DNA of 64,000 bases from Lunularia cruciata (Eukaryota; Streptophyta; Marchantiopsida; Lunulariales; Lunulariaceae). This document shows positions 47,420 through 59,776 of the stretch, one piece after another (the first letter of the stretch is position 1; each line of letters begins with the position of its first letter). The DNA lies in contig OX419755.1 of the NCBI GenBank assembly GCA_948567375.1, forward strand, positions 51,775,001 to 51,839,000. Reading direction: 5' to 3'. The translations under genes and the position numbers were made by a program. The notes under the pieces were generated by a model. It made no database searches. It saw only the letters and a list, made by a program, of their open reading frames with translations, and was not told where the DNA came from.

Positions 47420-50400
47420 ATGAGCTCTATTACTACAGCCACATCCCCTGAGCAGGAAGTTGCCACTTCTCTCAATGATCAGGTGAGAGAGAGAGAGAGA
47501 GAGAGAGGCTTTCTGTCGTCTGAGTGGCTGGTGCGATTCTGTCAAAGTAAAATTTTTTCCGTCATTCTTTCCTGTTTCTCTCGAGCTCCTGGGAATTCTG
47601 GTGCCGTCAAGAAGTCTGGAACGTCGAGGAAGTTGGGGTTCCATATTGTTGAATTTTCTGGTCTGCGCAGGCAAGGGGGAGAACTAATGTGGAGCGTTAT
47701 GATGTCGAGGCCTGTACTGCCATCGCTAATGATGCCCAAGTAAGGGTTTAAGACTTCTTCGCGTTTAGGATATGTGGAAAGTCACTAGCAGCAGCTTTTA
47801 CTATTGTGGTCGCCGGGTCCCGTTTAGTTATAAATTAGTTTGCTGCAAGAAGGAAATGTCATTTGTTTAGGATTTGTGAGCTACAACTCAAGGAAAGCCC
47901 TTCCTTCAGTCATTTGCGAGAGAACAGTGGTGCCAGCGCTTAAAAGGGGAATGCAGTGGAATCAACCCTGGTTGGGACAATTTTGCTGCGGAGAATGATA
48001 TCGCATGGCATGGCATGACATGATATCTGTTTGGTATCATCTTCCAATATTTGCAGCCCACGCACTGCCAAAGTCATGAATTATGGGGGCTCTTTGGAAC
48101 ATTGCGAGTTAAATTGGACTCCACAGTCGGTTGCACCATTGTAGATAGATATCAGACGTTTCCAGAGCGAAAGGCCCCAGCTGAATTTATTTTTTATGCA
48201 AGCACTCAGTAGCAGCATACTTGCATGTAGATGCGGTATTCAGTACTGGTCATTGACGGCATTGAATCTTGCCTCACTCGGTGGGTTCATGGCGTTATCT
48301 TTGAGCAGTCTTCCCAGGGTGATATCACGAACTTACTGATCGTTTTTATTGATCGGAAGCCTCGGGGTTTGGCGCAAGAACTGTGCAGAACTTACTAAAG
48401 ATTCTGCAGTTTTGCTGGTAGTGAACATGGAAAACTATCCTATCCTTCTTGAAAAGGTAGGTTTTTGCCTGATGTGCTCCCCTATTACAATGTCACGTTG
48501 AAGCTGACGGCCTCATGGCTCGCTTATCATTTTTGTCTTTTACAGTCAAGGCCGATTGGCGAGGCAGCACCACTTTATGAGCAACTTCTGGCAACATTTC
48601 CCACCGCAGTACGTCACTTCTCGAACTTAAACTCTACCCTCCTCTGCACCAAATTGATCAACGTAATATTTTTGTGCGCTTTTGTGCACTATCAATAACG
48701 AATGATCTGGATCTCCCGTTCCTCGAACGGCTTTTGTCCTCATATATCCAATATCAGTAACGAACTAAACCCTTTGTCACGAGTGAAGGAATTGTGAAGG
48801 AGTACTGTCTTGAAGAAAGGGGTTGTTCTTCGAAATTGAGATGTGCAGGCAAGATTCTGGAAAATGTACGTAGAAGCTCAAATGGCTGCAAACAATGATG
48901 ATGCGGTCAAACAAATCTTCAGCCGCTGTTTATTGAACTGCCTCAACGTGGATCTTTGGTCAGTAAAGGCTACGATATTCAGCCGCTGTTTATTGAAATG
49001 TCTCATGTTGTTTGCTAGATGATGTCCTGTATCGAATTGTCCTTTTTGTCTTCTCAAATGACTTGGGAAATTCCACTTCAACTCGTGCTGTCCGCAGCTA
49101 GAAACTCACACAGCTACGTCCTATGTTTTTAAACGGAGGGTGCAGGAGGTGCTATATCCGGTTCATGCGGAAAGTGAACGACAATAGAGGGAATGAAGGA
49201 CGAGAAGAAATGAAAAAAGCATACGAATTTATGCTTGGTCATTTAGGTACGTTCTTTCGTTTCGTCTCGTCCCCCTTTCCTGCACAGATTACAACCTCAA
49301 TCTGTGATCACTCAGGTTGAGCTTTGTCCAGGAATTGGAACTCTTTCTTCTCTTCTTTTTGCATATACACCTTGTCGACCAGTGGTTGTCGAATGTGACG
49401 CAATCACCAGTCTTCTTAGACGTCCCCCTGCATACGCTTATTCCTGTTGTATGAAGCTTCATTGGTAGGAGCCATTTACAGGTTGCAAGACCTGGGCTGT
49501 TGTGTATGTTGTAGTTCTCCTTTGTCTCAAAATATTCCTGAACATATGTACGGAACTGTAATAATCGCAGAACAGTGGCGTCTTCAGTCACAAGTACTAG
49601 ATGCCCACTGAAACTGTGAACGTAGAAGGTTATTTAAGAGATCTTGGCAGCCGCGTGCCTCACCTTGGTTGTCAAATCTTGTCACAATCGAGTGTGAGTC
49701 ACAGCAGGTCGACAAGTTGATGGTCATTTTCTGCTTTAAGATATAGAGTACATGTGAAAGTTACGTACAGAAACAACCTTTTGCGTGCCGCATTTCGAAT
49801 GTTGCTTGTACGTGAGATTAAAATTGGTTGTCAACATACACGCCAACATTATTCCTTGTAACATGTACTACTAGTTCTTTAATTCGAAATGATATCGCTA
49901 AATACCAACATAGCGTCAGTAATGTTGCGCGTGTGGAGACTTGGTCGTGGATTTCTTCGTGTCTTCTTGCAATGACTTATCTGATGTGGTTACTTAGTAT
50001 TAATATTCATAGCTTCTGTTCTGGTTGGACTGTTTATTATAACAGGAGTAGACATTGCAGCCGGACCAGTTTGGATGGAATACATTTCTTTCTTGAAATC
50101 TGCTCCGGTATGATCCACTCTCCAATCTGTTCGCTGTAAAATTTGACGATTCAGTAGATGTAGTTGCATTTCTTGAGAAGTATAAGAGTGCTGGAGATTG
50201 ACTAGGAGAACACTATGGCTAAATGTTCGCATGGGTATGGAACTGGGTTGTGTACAACGGGTTCTGTATTCCATTATACAAATATGGCTAAATGTCCGAA
50301 TACCTTGTCCTAGAATTTACGCCGATGACGATCTTTAGTGGGTTACCATCATATGTCAGAGTCAGTCAGTCCATGTCAGACGTGGGCATGGGATCGGGCT

Positions 50401-52774
50401 GTTTACAACGGTTCTGTATTCCAATAATATGTCCCATATTTTACGCCAAACATATTTCTTAGCACCATGAACAGGAGCAATTGAAATCTATTGACCCACC
50501 TGCAACAGCTAAATTGTCAAAGAGCATATAATCAAATTCCAGTATGCTCCAAATTTCTCCAGGTTTATATTACTATGCTTCAGTTTATTCCTTGATGTAA
50601 TCGGGAAGCATAGCTATTTTCTACGTAATAACATAGGCCATCACCAGGCTTTGACTCCTCAGGATGAATCGCAAAGGATGACATCAGTACGCAAGGCATA
50701 TCAAAAGGCAGTTCTTACACCGATCCACTTAGTTGAGCAGCTGTGGAAGGATTATGAAAGTTTCGAAAATTCTGTGAGCAGGGCACTGGTAGGAGCTTTC
50801 CCCTCGTCCTTTATGCCGAGTTAGTTTTTTACGGTAAGGGACCATTTTGCCTTCTGACTAACGTGTGAGTTCCATCTCTTGTCATCATTTTCCCGACTGC
50901 AGGCAAAAGGTTTGTTAGCTGAGTACCAGCCGAAGCATTTCAGTGCAAGGGCTGTCTACCGGGAACGTAAAAAACTCTCTGAGCGTATCGATCACAGTGT
51001 CTTAGCCATACCACCGACAGGGTCGATTAAGGTCAGTTCGTCAGATTGCCTTTATCAAGCTATGGTCGACTGACTTATCTGAGCCGTGGAGGTCCCTTGC
51101 ACGTGATCTCTCTACTCAAGGAGGCCTGCATCGCTGATCATCAGAGTTTTCGGAAGTCTAATTTCCTCCTAGTGGAGTTACTACTAATGAATTTTTCTTT
51201 CCGGTGTTTGAGACGGATGAGGATGGAGTGGAGCTTAAACTTTGATATTAAAGCTTTCGTAAGATTGTCGACCTGCTACGCCACGTTACGTACCTTACCA
51301 GTAGATAGACAAAGTGACTTCTAGTTTTACATCCTCAGCCATCAACGCAAGGATTTGAGGAGACCCAGTCGACAAATTGTCCAACGAAAGTAATTGGTTA
51401 CAGCTGGCACTTGTTAACACGGTTCACTTGTTTCACTTCTAATATCACAAGAGTGGCTGACGACATGAGTTCCGAACTGCTGAACTGACCCTTGATGAAT
51501 CTGTTTTTCAGGAGGAGCAGCAGTGTCTAGTCTGGAAAGCAATCTTGACTTTTGAAAGGTAGGCCTTAAGAATCCTCCACTTCAAAGCTGCTGCATGGAA
51601 GTTTTTGATCCTTTCAGTTCTAGTAGTAGCCTTATTGTCCAAAGGATACGCTTTGGATGCGAGTTTGTTGGCCGAAATATCTGTCTGCCGAAATATCGAT
51701 GATTTCACCCACACTACTGCACATGATTCTTGCTAGTACTGGTTCGGGTTGTTGCTGACTTGCCACGTTGTGCCTGTGAGCAGAGGGAACCCACAGAGAC
51801 TTGATCCTGGAGCCTTGGCAAAACGTGTAGCTTTTACCTACGAACAGGTGAGCATTTTCCCCGTACCTCATCCGTAGTGCAAACTTGGTGCTGGATTCAT
51901 ACTCTCATTTGCAAGTTGCACCTGATGTCACTCCTGGACCCGGCAATTTCCTGGTCTTGGCAAGGTCACACTTAGCCTGTCTCTCTGCGACGAGTCAAGT
52001 TTGAAGGCTTGGATCAGATGCTCAATGTCTCTTTCCTCAAATTGCTATTCTAGATTGTAACTCGCCTCCCGTGAACCAACCACTAAAAGCCAACCGTTTT
52101 TCATCATCCACAACTTAAAGTCTTTTGCCCCCCTTTTTACGTCCCCTGAGGCTCAATCTGAGCAGGGAGAATGGACGAGGTCTTAATCAAATCTCGAGAT
52201 CGATGTAGACACCAGCTCGATTCTGTTATTGCTCAGTGTGCTGTGCTGGACCTAACAATCCGATTTCGACGTTACTTATTTTCTTAATTGGTGCACACTT
52301 GTAGTGCCTTATGTACTTGTATCATTATCCAGACATTTGGTATGATTATGCCACTTGGCATGCTGAGAATAATTCTTTCGAGGCAGCGGTGGCAATCTTC
52401 GGGAGAGCGCTGAAAGCTTTACCAGGTATACCCTTTGTTCGCTGGCTTCAGAAGAATTGTTGTGGTATTGTGAATACGAGTAGTTTTGCAGCTTTTTGTT
52501 ATCTGTAAACAAGTTTAGTCTCCTTATGTATTTAATTTTGGGTAGAATTGAGAATATTCATCTGCTGTCAAACTCGGGATACGAACTTTCTGGACCACTC
52601 AGGAATAAGGAATTTTTGATTGGTTTGGGTAGAATTTTCGACTTTATACTTGTTTATTCTTGTCAAAGTGTATCTGACAAATCAGGTCTGTTCTTTTGCT
52701 TTCTTGCTGTTATAGATGCTTCTGTGCTCCACTATGCGTACGCTGAGTTTGAGGAGTCTCGAGGTAGCGTCGAG
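47420..52774 (+). CDS. CSTF77: Cleavage stimulation factor subunit CstF-77 (HAT-repeat protein), N-terminal 343 residues, 3' part absent
   Basis: Scaffold of the complex that recognises the downstream element during pre-mRNA cleavage and polyadenylation in the nucleus. Twelve exons are joined in frame with GT-AG sites: 47,420-47,482; 47,671-47,739; 48,546-48,608; 48,849-48,958; 49,146-49,246; 50,046-50,107; 50,648-50,788; 50,903-51,031; 51,512-51,558; 51,784-51,847; 52,305-52,425; 52,716-52,774. They encode 343 residues with HAT-type blocks such as ARFWKMYVEAQMAANNDDA, DLWRCYIRFMRKV, VEQLWKDYESFENSVSR, LYHYPDIWYDYATWH and LHYAYAEFEESRGSVE, colinear with plant CstF-77 (over 700 residues). No stop or shift occurs. 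The ATG at 47,420 is the first in frame. After the donor at 52,775 no further exon is visible, and repeats begin about 100 bases on. Confidence 0.88.
47483..47508 (+). repeat. (GA)n microsatellite at a splice donor
   Basis: The first intron of the CstF-77 gene starts GTGAGAGAGA and continues as a GA dinucleotide run, so the 5' splice site lies inside a microsatellite. Confidence 0.8.
48700..48765 (+). repeat. Palindrome module inside a CstF-77 intron
   Basis: Positions 48,716-48,730 read CCGTTC, CTC, GAACGG with the conserved flanks TCTGGATCTC on the left and CTTTTGTCCTCATATATCCA on the right. It is a copy of the module scattered through 53-59 kb, here within the third intron. Confidence 0.75.
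48915..49005 (+). repeat. Exon-intron direct duplication
   Basis: 48,915-48,945 (exon 4 of CstF-77) and 48,975-49,005 (following intron) are copies with about three differences, spaced exactly 60 bp. The shared core is TTCAGCCGCTGTTTATTGAA. Confidence 0.85.
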
Positions 52775-55065
52775 GTATGTGCTATATGCAAGCCTTCATC
52801 ACTTGTTTTCCTCTACCGGCTTCGGCATAACATTTCTCATATATACTGGACTCATATATACTGGATCAGATGATAGCATAAATAAACGTAACCTGGAAAC
52901 ATAGCAGGAGTAACCATTATGTACAAGCAGCATGCAGCGGAAACAGAACAACAGCGCATGTACTACTTCGGCATTCCGTTAGGCACTGATGCAGTCGTTA
53001 GTGCTTTGTGAAGGCTTACTATGACCGCCTGTCTGCTTCTTTCAGTGTTTAGTGTTTTAGGGCCCATGCGTTCATAGGACATGCTGCGATATAATCTGTA
53101 TCCAGTCCTCTACCGCCTCGCTCTACTTCCCTCGTTCTCTGAGCGATTTCATACTCTTGGTCTGCTTCCACACGGATCTTCCAAGTCTTTCGATTTCCAG
53201 GCTTCTACATGATTCTAGACCTCTGTTTATCTTAATCTTTATCGTCTGGCTCGTTAAGTCGTCGCATTTCCTGTTGATTTTATTTCTGGGATGTTCATTA
53301 TCTTGTATACATTACATATCGTGCATCTCATTTGCATCCAATGAGTTCTGGATCTCCCGTTCATCGAACGGCTTCTGTCCTCATTTCTCTATATCCACAC
53401 ATCATTTTCCACCGATTTCTTCTCTCAGCATTTTTCTCAGCCCGGATTCTACTTTAAGTGGGACTTTGGGGAGCAACTGAGTTTGCCTTGCACTCATGAG
53501 CTTTCGAACAGAAACTCGGTACAAGGAATGCTGACATTCGCTCAGCTACTTCGGCACTGCATAGGGCACTGATGAAGTTCTACATGCTTTCGTGAAGGCA
53601 TACCATGACCGCGTTCTGCTTTCTTCAGCTGTTTAGTGTTCTAGCACTTATGCGTTCATGGCGCATGTTGCAATATACACTATCCAGTCCTCTTTCTCTT
53701 TTGTCCTCATTTCTCTATATCCAGTCCTCTTTCGCCTTGATCTCTTCTCCTAATATCCAGTTACGTTATACTCTATCCCATCATGTTACACTTCGCTTCA
53801 TCTCAAACAAAACAACACTCCACTCCATGCCCACATCGCTCCACTCCTCCCGTCCTTAACTAATTCACTCTCTATTCCTATTTGCTCGCTATTTGCTCGC
53901 TGTTTGCCTGTTTCCATACATGGCTCATACATGACTTTCGGTTTCACGGTTCCTGCCCGACTCCAGACTTTAGCTTACTCTGAGTTACAGCGTTGCTAGT
54001 AGGTGTTCAATTACCCAATGTACGATATTTCTCGACTTATGTTGCATAGCTGTTACTGGATAGATGTAGCTTACTAATCTTTTCTATATGTTGTTCTCGA
54101 TATGTTACTATTTTGCCTTTGCTTCAGGTTACATTCACTTTGTTAAATTCACGTCATCTACTTTAGGGATTTATCTCTCTTCTCGAAAGGAGCATATCTT
54201 GGTTATCTTTTTCAGTCAGTTCTGCTTTCATTTATTGCCACTTCATCTGCATTTTATATGCATTTAATGAGTTCTGGATCCCTCGTTCTTTGAATGGCTT
54301 GTGTCCTCATATATCCATACCCGATATGTTGCATTCTGCTTTAGGCATCCGATGTGTTCCATTCGCTGCATTCTACTGTAGGGATTTATCACTCTTCTCG
54401 TATTGAGCATATCTTGGTTACTTTTCATATGCATGTAATAAGTTCTGGATCACTCGTTCCTAGAACGGGCTTCTGCTCTCATCTATCAATATCGGATATG
54501 TTGCGATTATGCCTTTGCTTCAGGTCACTTTCGCTGCATTCTACTTTAGGGATTTATCACTCTTCTCCTATTGAGTATATCTTGGTTACCTTATATGCAT
54601 TTAATGAGTTCTGGATCACCCGTTCTAAGAACGGCGTCTGCTCTTATCTACCAATATCCGAAATTTATATTTCGTTTGTGCTTAGCCTTACATTTGATCA
54701 GTTAGATTCACTTCTTCTCCTTTACGGATTTATTACTCTTCTCGATTTGCACAATATCATGTATACGCATAAGCACAACTCAGAACTCCAATATCATGTA
54801 TACTCATAAGCACTTGGCACTCATGAGCTTTCGATCAGAAACTCGGTGCGAGGAGTACTGACATTCTCTCAGCTATTTCGGTACTACATTTGGCACTGAT
54901 GAAGTCGTACGCACTTTCAGGATGGCTTTCTATGGGCGCCTTCTGCTTCCTCTGGCTGTTTCAGCGTTTCAGGACTCATGGGTCCATAGTGCATGCATTG
55001 ATATACTCTATCCAGTCCCCTAACGCCATACTCTAATTTGCTTACCCAAACGAGGGAAGTAAAGC

Positions 55066-55100
55066 AGAGTGGAAATCGTTCAAAGAAGGATTTCCACTCT
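55066..55100. repeat. Perfect 12-bp inverted repeat followed by T-run
   Basis: AGAGTGGAAATC and GATTTCCACTCT are perfectly complementary around an 11-base loop, followed by CTTTTTTG. It resembles a small hairpin with a pol III-type T-run, but no promoter boxes were recognised. Confidence 0.6.
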
Positions 55101-57075
55101 CTTTTTTGTACCCAAAATCCCGGGTTTGGTTTCAATCAATTAGTTCTCCATTCATTCAGTTTGGTTTTCAATTGTTTCACATTTGCTTATTTCGAGATTT
55201 CTTGATATGAAATGATTCTTCGTTTCCTCAGTACGCATTGGTTCACGTATTCTCTACATGTAGTTATATATGATTGTTACTTGACAATATATGCTTTTTA
55301 TGATTTAGATTTCATCTATTATTTGCATGTTTCTTAGTCAGTTCTGCTTTCATTTTATTGCCATTTCATCTACATTTCATTTGCATTTAATGAGTTCTGG
55401 ATCCCCCGTTCAAAGAACGGCTTCTGTCCTCAGAACTCCAATATCATGTGTACATTTCATCTGCACTTCATATGCATTTAATAAGTTCTGGATCGCCCGT
55501 TTAAAGAACGGCTTCTGCTCTCATGTCCTCATATCCGGATGAAAGGCTTCTGTCCTCATTTCTCTATATCTGGATGAACGTCCTCCGCTCTCATTTTCAA
55601 ATATCTGGACATCCCTCATGAGTGCCTTGGCACTCTTGAGCTTTCGAACAGAAACTCGGTATGAGGAGTACTGACATTCGCTCAGCTACTTCGGCACTGA
55701 TGAAGTCGTATGTGCTTTCGTGGAGGTTTGCTATGGCCGCCTTCTGCTTCCTTTGGTTTGCTTTGCGTTTTAGGACTCATGCGTCCATCTGTCTTCATTT
55801 CTCAATATCCAGTCCTCAGACTTTTCTGTGAGTTAGTACGAACTCACTATGGCTATCATTGCGATTATCTAGACTGCAGAATTACTCAGGATGACTTCCA
55901 CATCTTTGTCTGCATACATGACAAGAAAGAGCTTCCTCATTTTGCTAAAATTAAGCCTTTTCGTCACCTCATGTTCTCTCAGATATTTCCTCCCAATGTA
56001 AAATAGGGATTATTAAATCGCAGTGCGGAAGATACAGGAGAGTTTGTAATTCCAAAAAGTTATACCTTGCAGCATGTAGGAAATTAATAGACAATTCTGT
56101 TTCGATAAACTACCCTCTTCACCTCATTCGCTGAAACTTTCACTCAGTTTTATGAAGGGAAAAATATATTCATGGTCTCAGCATCTATAAAAACCTGAGC
56201 TCCAGTCAGAGCCCACCAGTAGTTGTTCTCACAAGTAAAGACAGACGCCTTTCGAAAAGACAGCTATGGTTATCATGGTCTTAGGATCTACAGAAATCTG
56301 AGAAATTCTGTTCTCTCAACCAGGCGGGAGCTCCTGTCCGAGCCCACCAGTAGTTAATCTCACATCCCATTAAATAGCACCTGTATTTGTCAGTTTATAT
56401 GAGATGGGTTTATACCCTAATCCACGTGGCTGGTCACCTACCCCTGAGAACATCCCAGATTCGCCTCTCCTCTTCGAACCCCCTCTTTCCCTCCTCTCTT
56501 CTTCTGGTTTCATTTCGTTTCTGTCTTATGTTCCTCCCCTAGCTTCCGATATGCGCTTTCTACTGCCTTTATCGACTTCGTCTAATTTCACTTCGCTTTG
56601 CTCTATAATTACATGGTTATGTTTCCTGTTTTGATTTATGCTTGCTTCCCTACTAATCTTGGTTTGCCTTTCAGGTTTTCACCAGGTACGTCTCGCTCCC
56701 TTTCTTATTTCTTATTCTGGTCACTGCGATACATTTTCTTTGGCTCCTCTGGCTTTTCCAGTCTCAGTTATTCTATTCACTCCTCGGTTATTCTTTTCAC
56801 TTCGATTCTTACAACTGGTTTCCTACTTTCCACCTTCAGTGCCTCACATGCGACTTATGCCTTACCTGACACTGCAGGCCTAATTTCGTTTTCAGCAGCC
56901 TTCTTTTCTCAGCTCTTCTCTCAACATGTTTACTGGCTTTGGACTTACACTGTGGGAAGCAACCGAGTTTGCCTTGGCACTCACGAGCTTTCAAACAGAA
57001 ACTCGGTTCAAGGGTTACTGACATTCGCTTAGATACTTCGGCACTACGTTTGACATTGAAGTCGAATGTGCTTTT

Positions 57076-57310
57076 GAGGAGGCTTACTATGAACGCCTTC
57101 TGCTTCCTTCAGTTGTTTCAGTGTTTTAGGACGGATGTGTTCATAGCACATGCTGGCAATATACTCTATCCAGTCCTCATAACTAACGGGCTTTCGAGGA
57201 GGCTTACTATGAACGCCTTCTGCTTCCTTCAGTTGTTTCAGTGTTGTAGGACTCATGTGTTCGTAGCACATGTTGGCGATATACTCTATTCAGTCCTCTA
57301 ACGGCTTCTG
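57076..57310 (+). repeat. Tandem duplication, period 120 bp
   Basis: GAGGAGGCTTACTATGAACG begins at 57,076 and again at 57,196. The following CTTCTGCTTCCTTCAGTTG through CAGTCCTC is nearly identical in both copies. Confidence 0.85.
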
Positions 57311-57858
57311 TCCTCATTTCTCTATATACAGTCCTCTAAGCAGAAACTCGGTACAAGGGGTACTGACACTTGCTCAGCTACTCCAGCACTGCGTGAGGCA
57401 CTGATGAAGTTGCATGTGTTTTTCGTGGAGGTTTACTATGGTGGCCTTCTGCTTCCCTTTGCTGTTTGGTGTCTCAGGACTCAAGTGTCCATAGCTCTTG
57501 CTGTGATATACTTTATATCCTGTCCTCTTTCGCGTCGCTCTTGTTACCCTGTTACACTTTGATATGTCTCTGCAGCAACACCATCCATAAGCTCTTGCAT
57601 TGTTCCACTCTTCCATTCCCCAGCTAATTCTCTCCCTATTATTTTCCTTCGCTCTTTGCCTGATTCATGGTTCGACCCCGTGTCTACACTGTTCCTACCC
57701 GACTCCAGCCTAGGTTCTAATTTTCATCGTTCATGCACTGCTTACTGGTGGTCATTACATAACGTTTTATATTTCTCGCATTCCATTCTCGCGTTCCTGC
57801 ATAGTTGTTATCAATTTCAAGTTGTTTACTAGTCCTTTAGAGATATGTTATTCCCAAA

Positions 57859-58505
57859 GGCCTGTATACCATACTGTTGTTTGGGAGTCCTACTTGACTT
57901 CTGAATTCATATATACACTGTATACTTCACCTTCACCTTAATTCACTTCACCTCTGCTTTCCCCATTGACTCGTCCCCTTCCCGTGCAGCCCTGAAGTTT
58001 TCTTGCTCCACTCTCATAGAACTAACGAACCTCTGCTTGACTCTTTCTCATTGTTGTGTCCTGGATTTTCTCTCTACTAATGAATGTTTGTGATTTCAGG
58101 GATCCATCAGGTATGTCTCGATTTCTTCCCTCATCTCACTCATGTGGATTCTTTTCTTTCTGGACTGATCCTCACTATGTGGCTAAGACTCCAGCACTGA
58201 CAGATGTGCCTGCACTTTTGCTAGCCCTTGCTTTCCACACTTCCACTTCTGTTCTTTTTGACATTCCCACTCCTTTTGAGCGGCATTTTAGGGGAGCAAC
58301 CGAGTTTGCCTTGGCACTCATGAGTTTTCGAGCAGAAACTCGCTATGAGGGGTACTGACAATTGCTCAGCTACTTCGACACTGCGTGAGGCACTGATGAA
58401 GTCGCAGGTGTTTTCATGAAGGTTTACTATGGCCATCTTCTGCTTCCCTTTGCTGTTTAGCGTCTCAGATCTCAAGCGGCCATAGCGCTTGTTGCGATAT
58501 ACTTA
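57859..58505 (+). repeat. Long direct repeat, copy 1
   Basis: About 650 bp, nearly identical to 59,777-60,435, from GGCC.GTATACCATACTG to GATATACTT. Both copies hold a 100-codon open frame (58,056-58,358 here) ending in the hairpin unit. The frame is translated sequence of a repeat, with no domain I recognise. Confidence 0.85.
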
Positions 58506-59776
58506 TATCCTGTCCTTTTTCGTTTCGCTCTCGTTACCCTGTTACACTTCGACAGGTTTGTGCAACCACACCATCCTATAGCTCTCACATTGTTCCACTC
58601 CTTCATTCCCCATCTAATTCCCTCCCTATTATTTATCCTTCGCTCTTTGCCTGATTCATTGGACCTCTGGTGTATACAGTGTTCCTACCAGACTACAGCC
58701 CACGTTTTTAATTTTTATTGTTCACGCACTGCTTACTGGTAGTCTTTTACATAGTGTTACCTATTTCTCGCAGTCGTTTGCATAGAGTTCTCAATTTCAT
58801 GGTGGTTTACTAGTCTGGTAGCCATATGTTATTGTCAATTTGTTTCAATTATGCATTTGCTTCAAGTTACATTCAATGCATTCTACATTGTGGATTTCTC
58901 ACTATTCTAGCATTGTGAAGCATGTACATCTTGCTTACAGATCATTTACACTTCATGAGTTCTGGATAACCCGTTCTGGGAACGGCTTCTGTTCTTGTAT
59001 ACCAATATGTTATTCTCAATTTGTTGCAATTATGCCTTTGCTTCAGGTTACATTCGATGCATTCTACTTTATGGATTTATCACTATTCTAGCATTGTGCA
59101 TAAAGGACCTCTTGGTTACCGATCATTTGCATTTCATGAGTTCTGGATCACCTGTTCCCAGAACGGCTTCTGCTCTCATACACCTATATCCAGTCCTCTA
59201 ATGCTTCGCCCTACTTGGTCCACCGCGCCCTATTTCCACTCTCCTTCTCCATACCCAAACCCATGATTGTTTTGATCTATCTTAGCCATAACACCTTACT
59301 CTCCTCTCTCACACTGCGAGCCACTCCAACTTTCCTCAACCAAAACTCCTAATGTGTTTCGCTCCATGGTTCCTACCCGTGTCCCAACTTCTTGTGTCAT
59401 TACCGAAATTTTTTCGTTTGTAAACTGCTTCTAAGTCAATGTCCGGCTCATCTTCGTTTACAAGTGGTTTACTACTTTCTTACATGCTTTGCTTTACGTT
59501 TACCTTGTGATTAGGTTTGTACTTGGTTGTACGTTTCTGTATTAGTCTCGGTTTACAATTTGCTTTCTATTTATTCAGTTTGTTTCCTATTGTTTCACGT
59601 GTGCGCACTTCGCAATTTCTTTATATAAGTTGACTCTTCGTTTCCTCAATACACATTGGTTGGCGGATTCTCTACATGTAGTTATATGTGGTCGATGCTT
59701 GATAATACATGCTATTTATGAATTACATTTCTTCTCCTTTTCACATATATTTTTCAGTTATTTTTCAGTTCCCGGA

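Noticed and set aside
54354-54809. 151-codon frame in the repeat zone
   Set aside because: Contains internal repeats of the palindrome module and no domain. The pyrimidine-rich strand is poor in stop codons.
53341-59175. Spaced repeats as a CRISPR-like array
   Set aside because: Spacing is irregular (tens to thousands of bases), flanks are conserved outside the palindrome, and the context is a plant-type nuclear genome.
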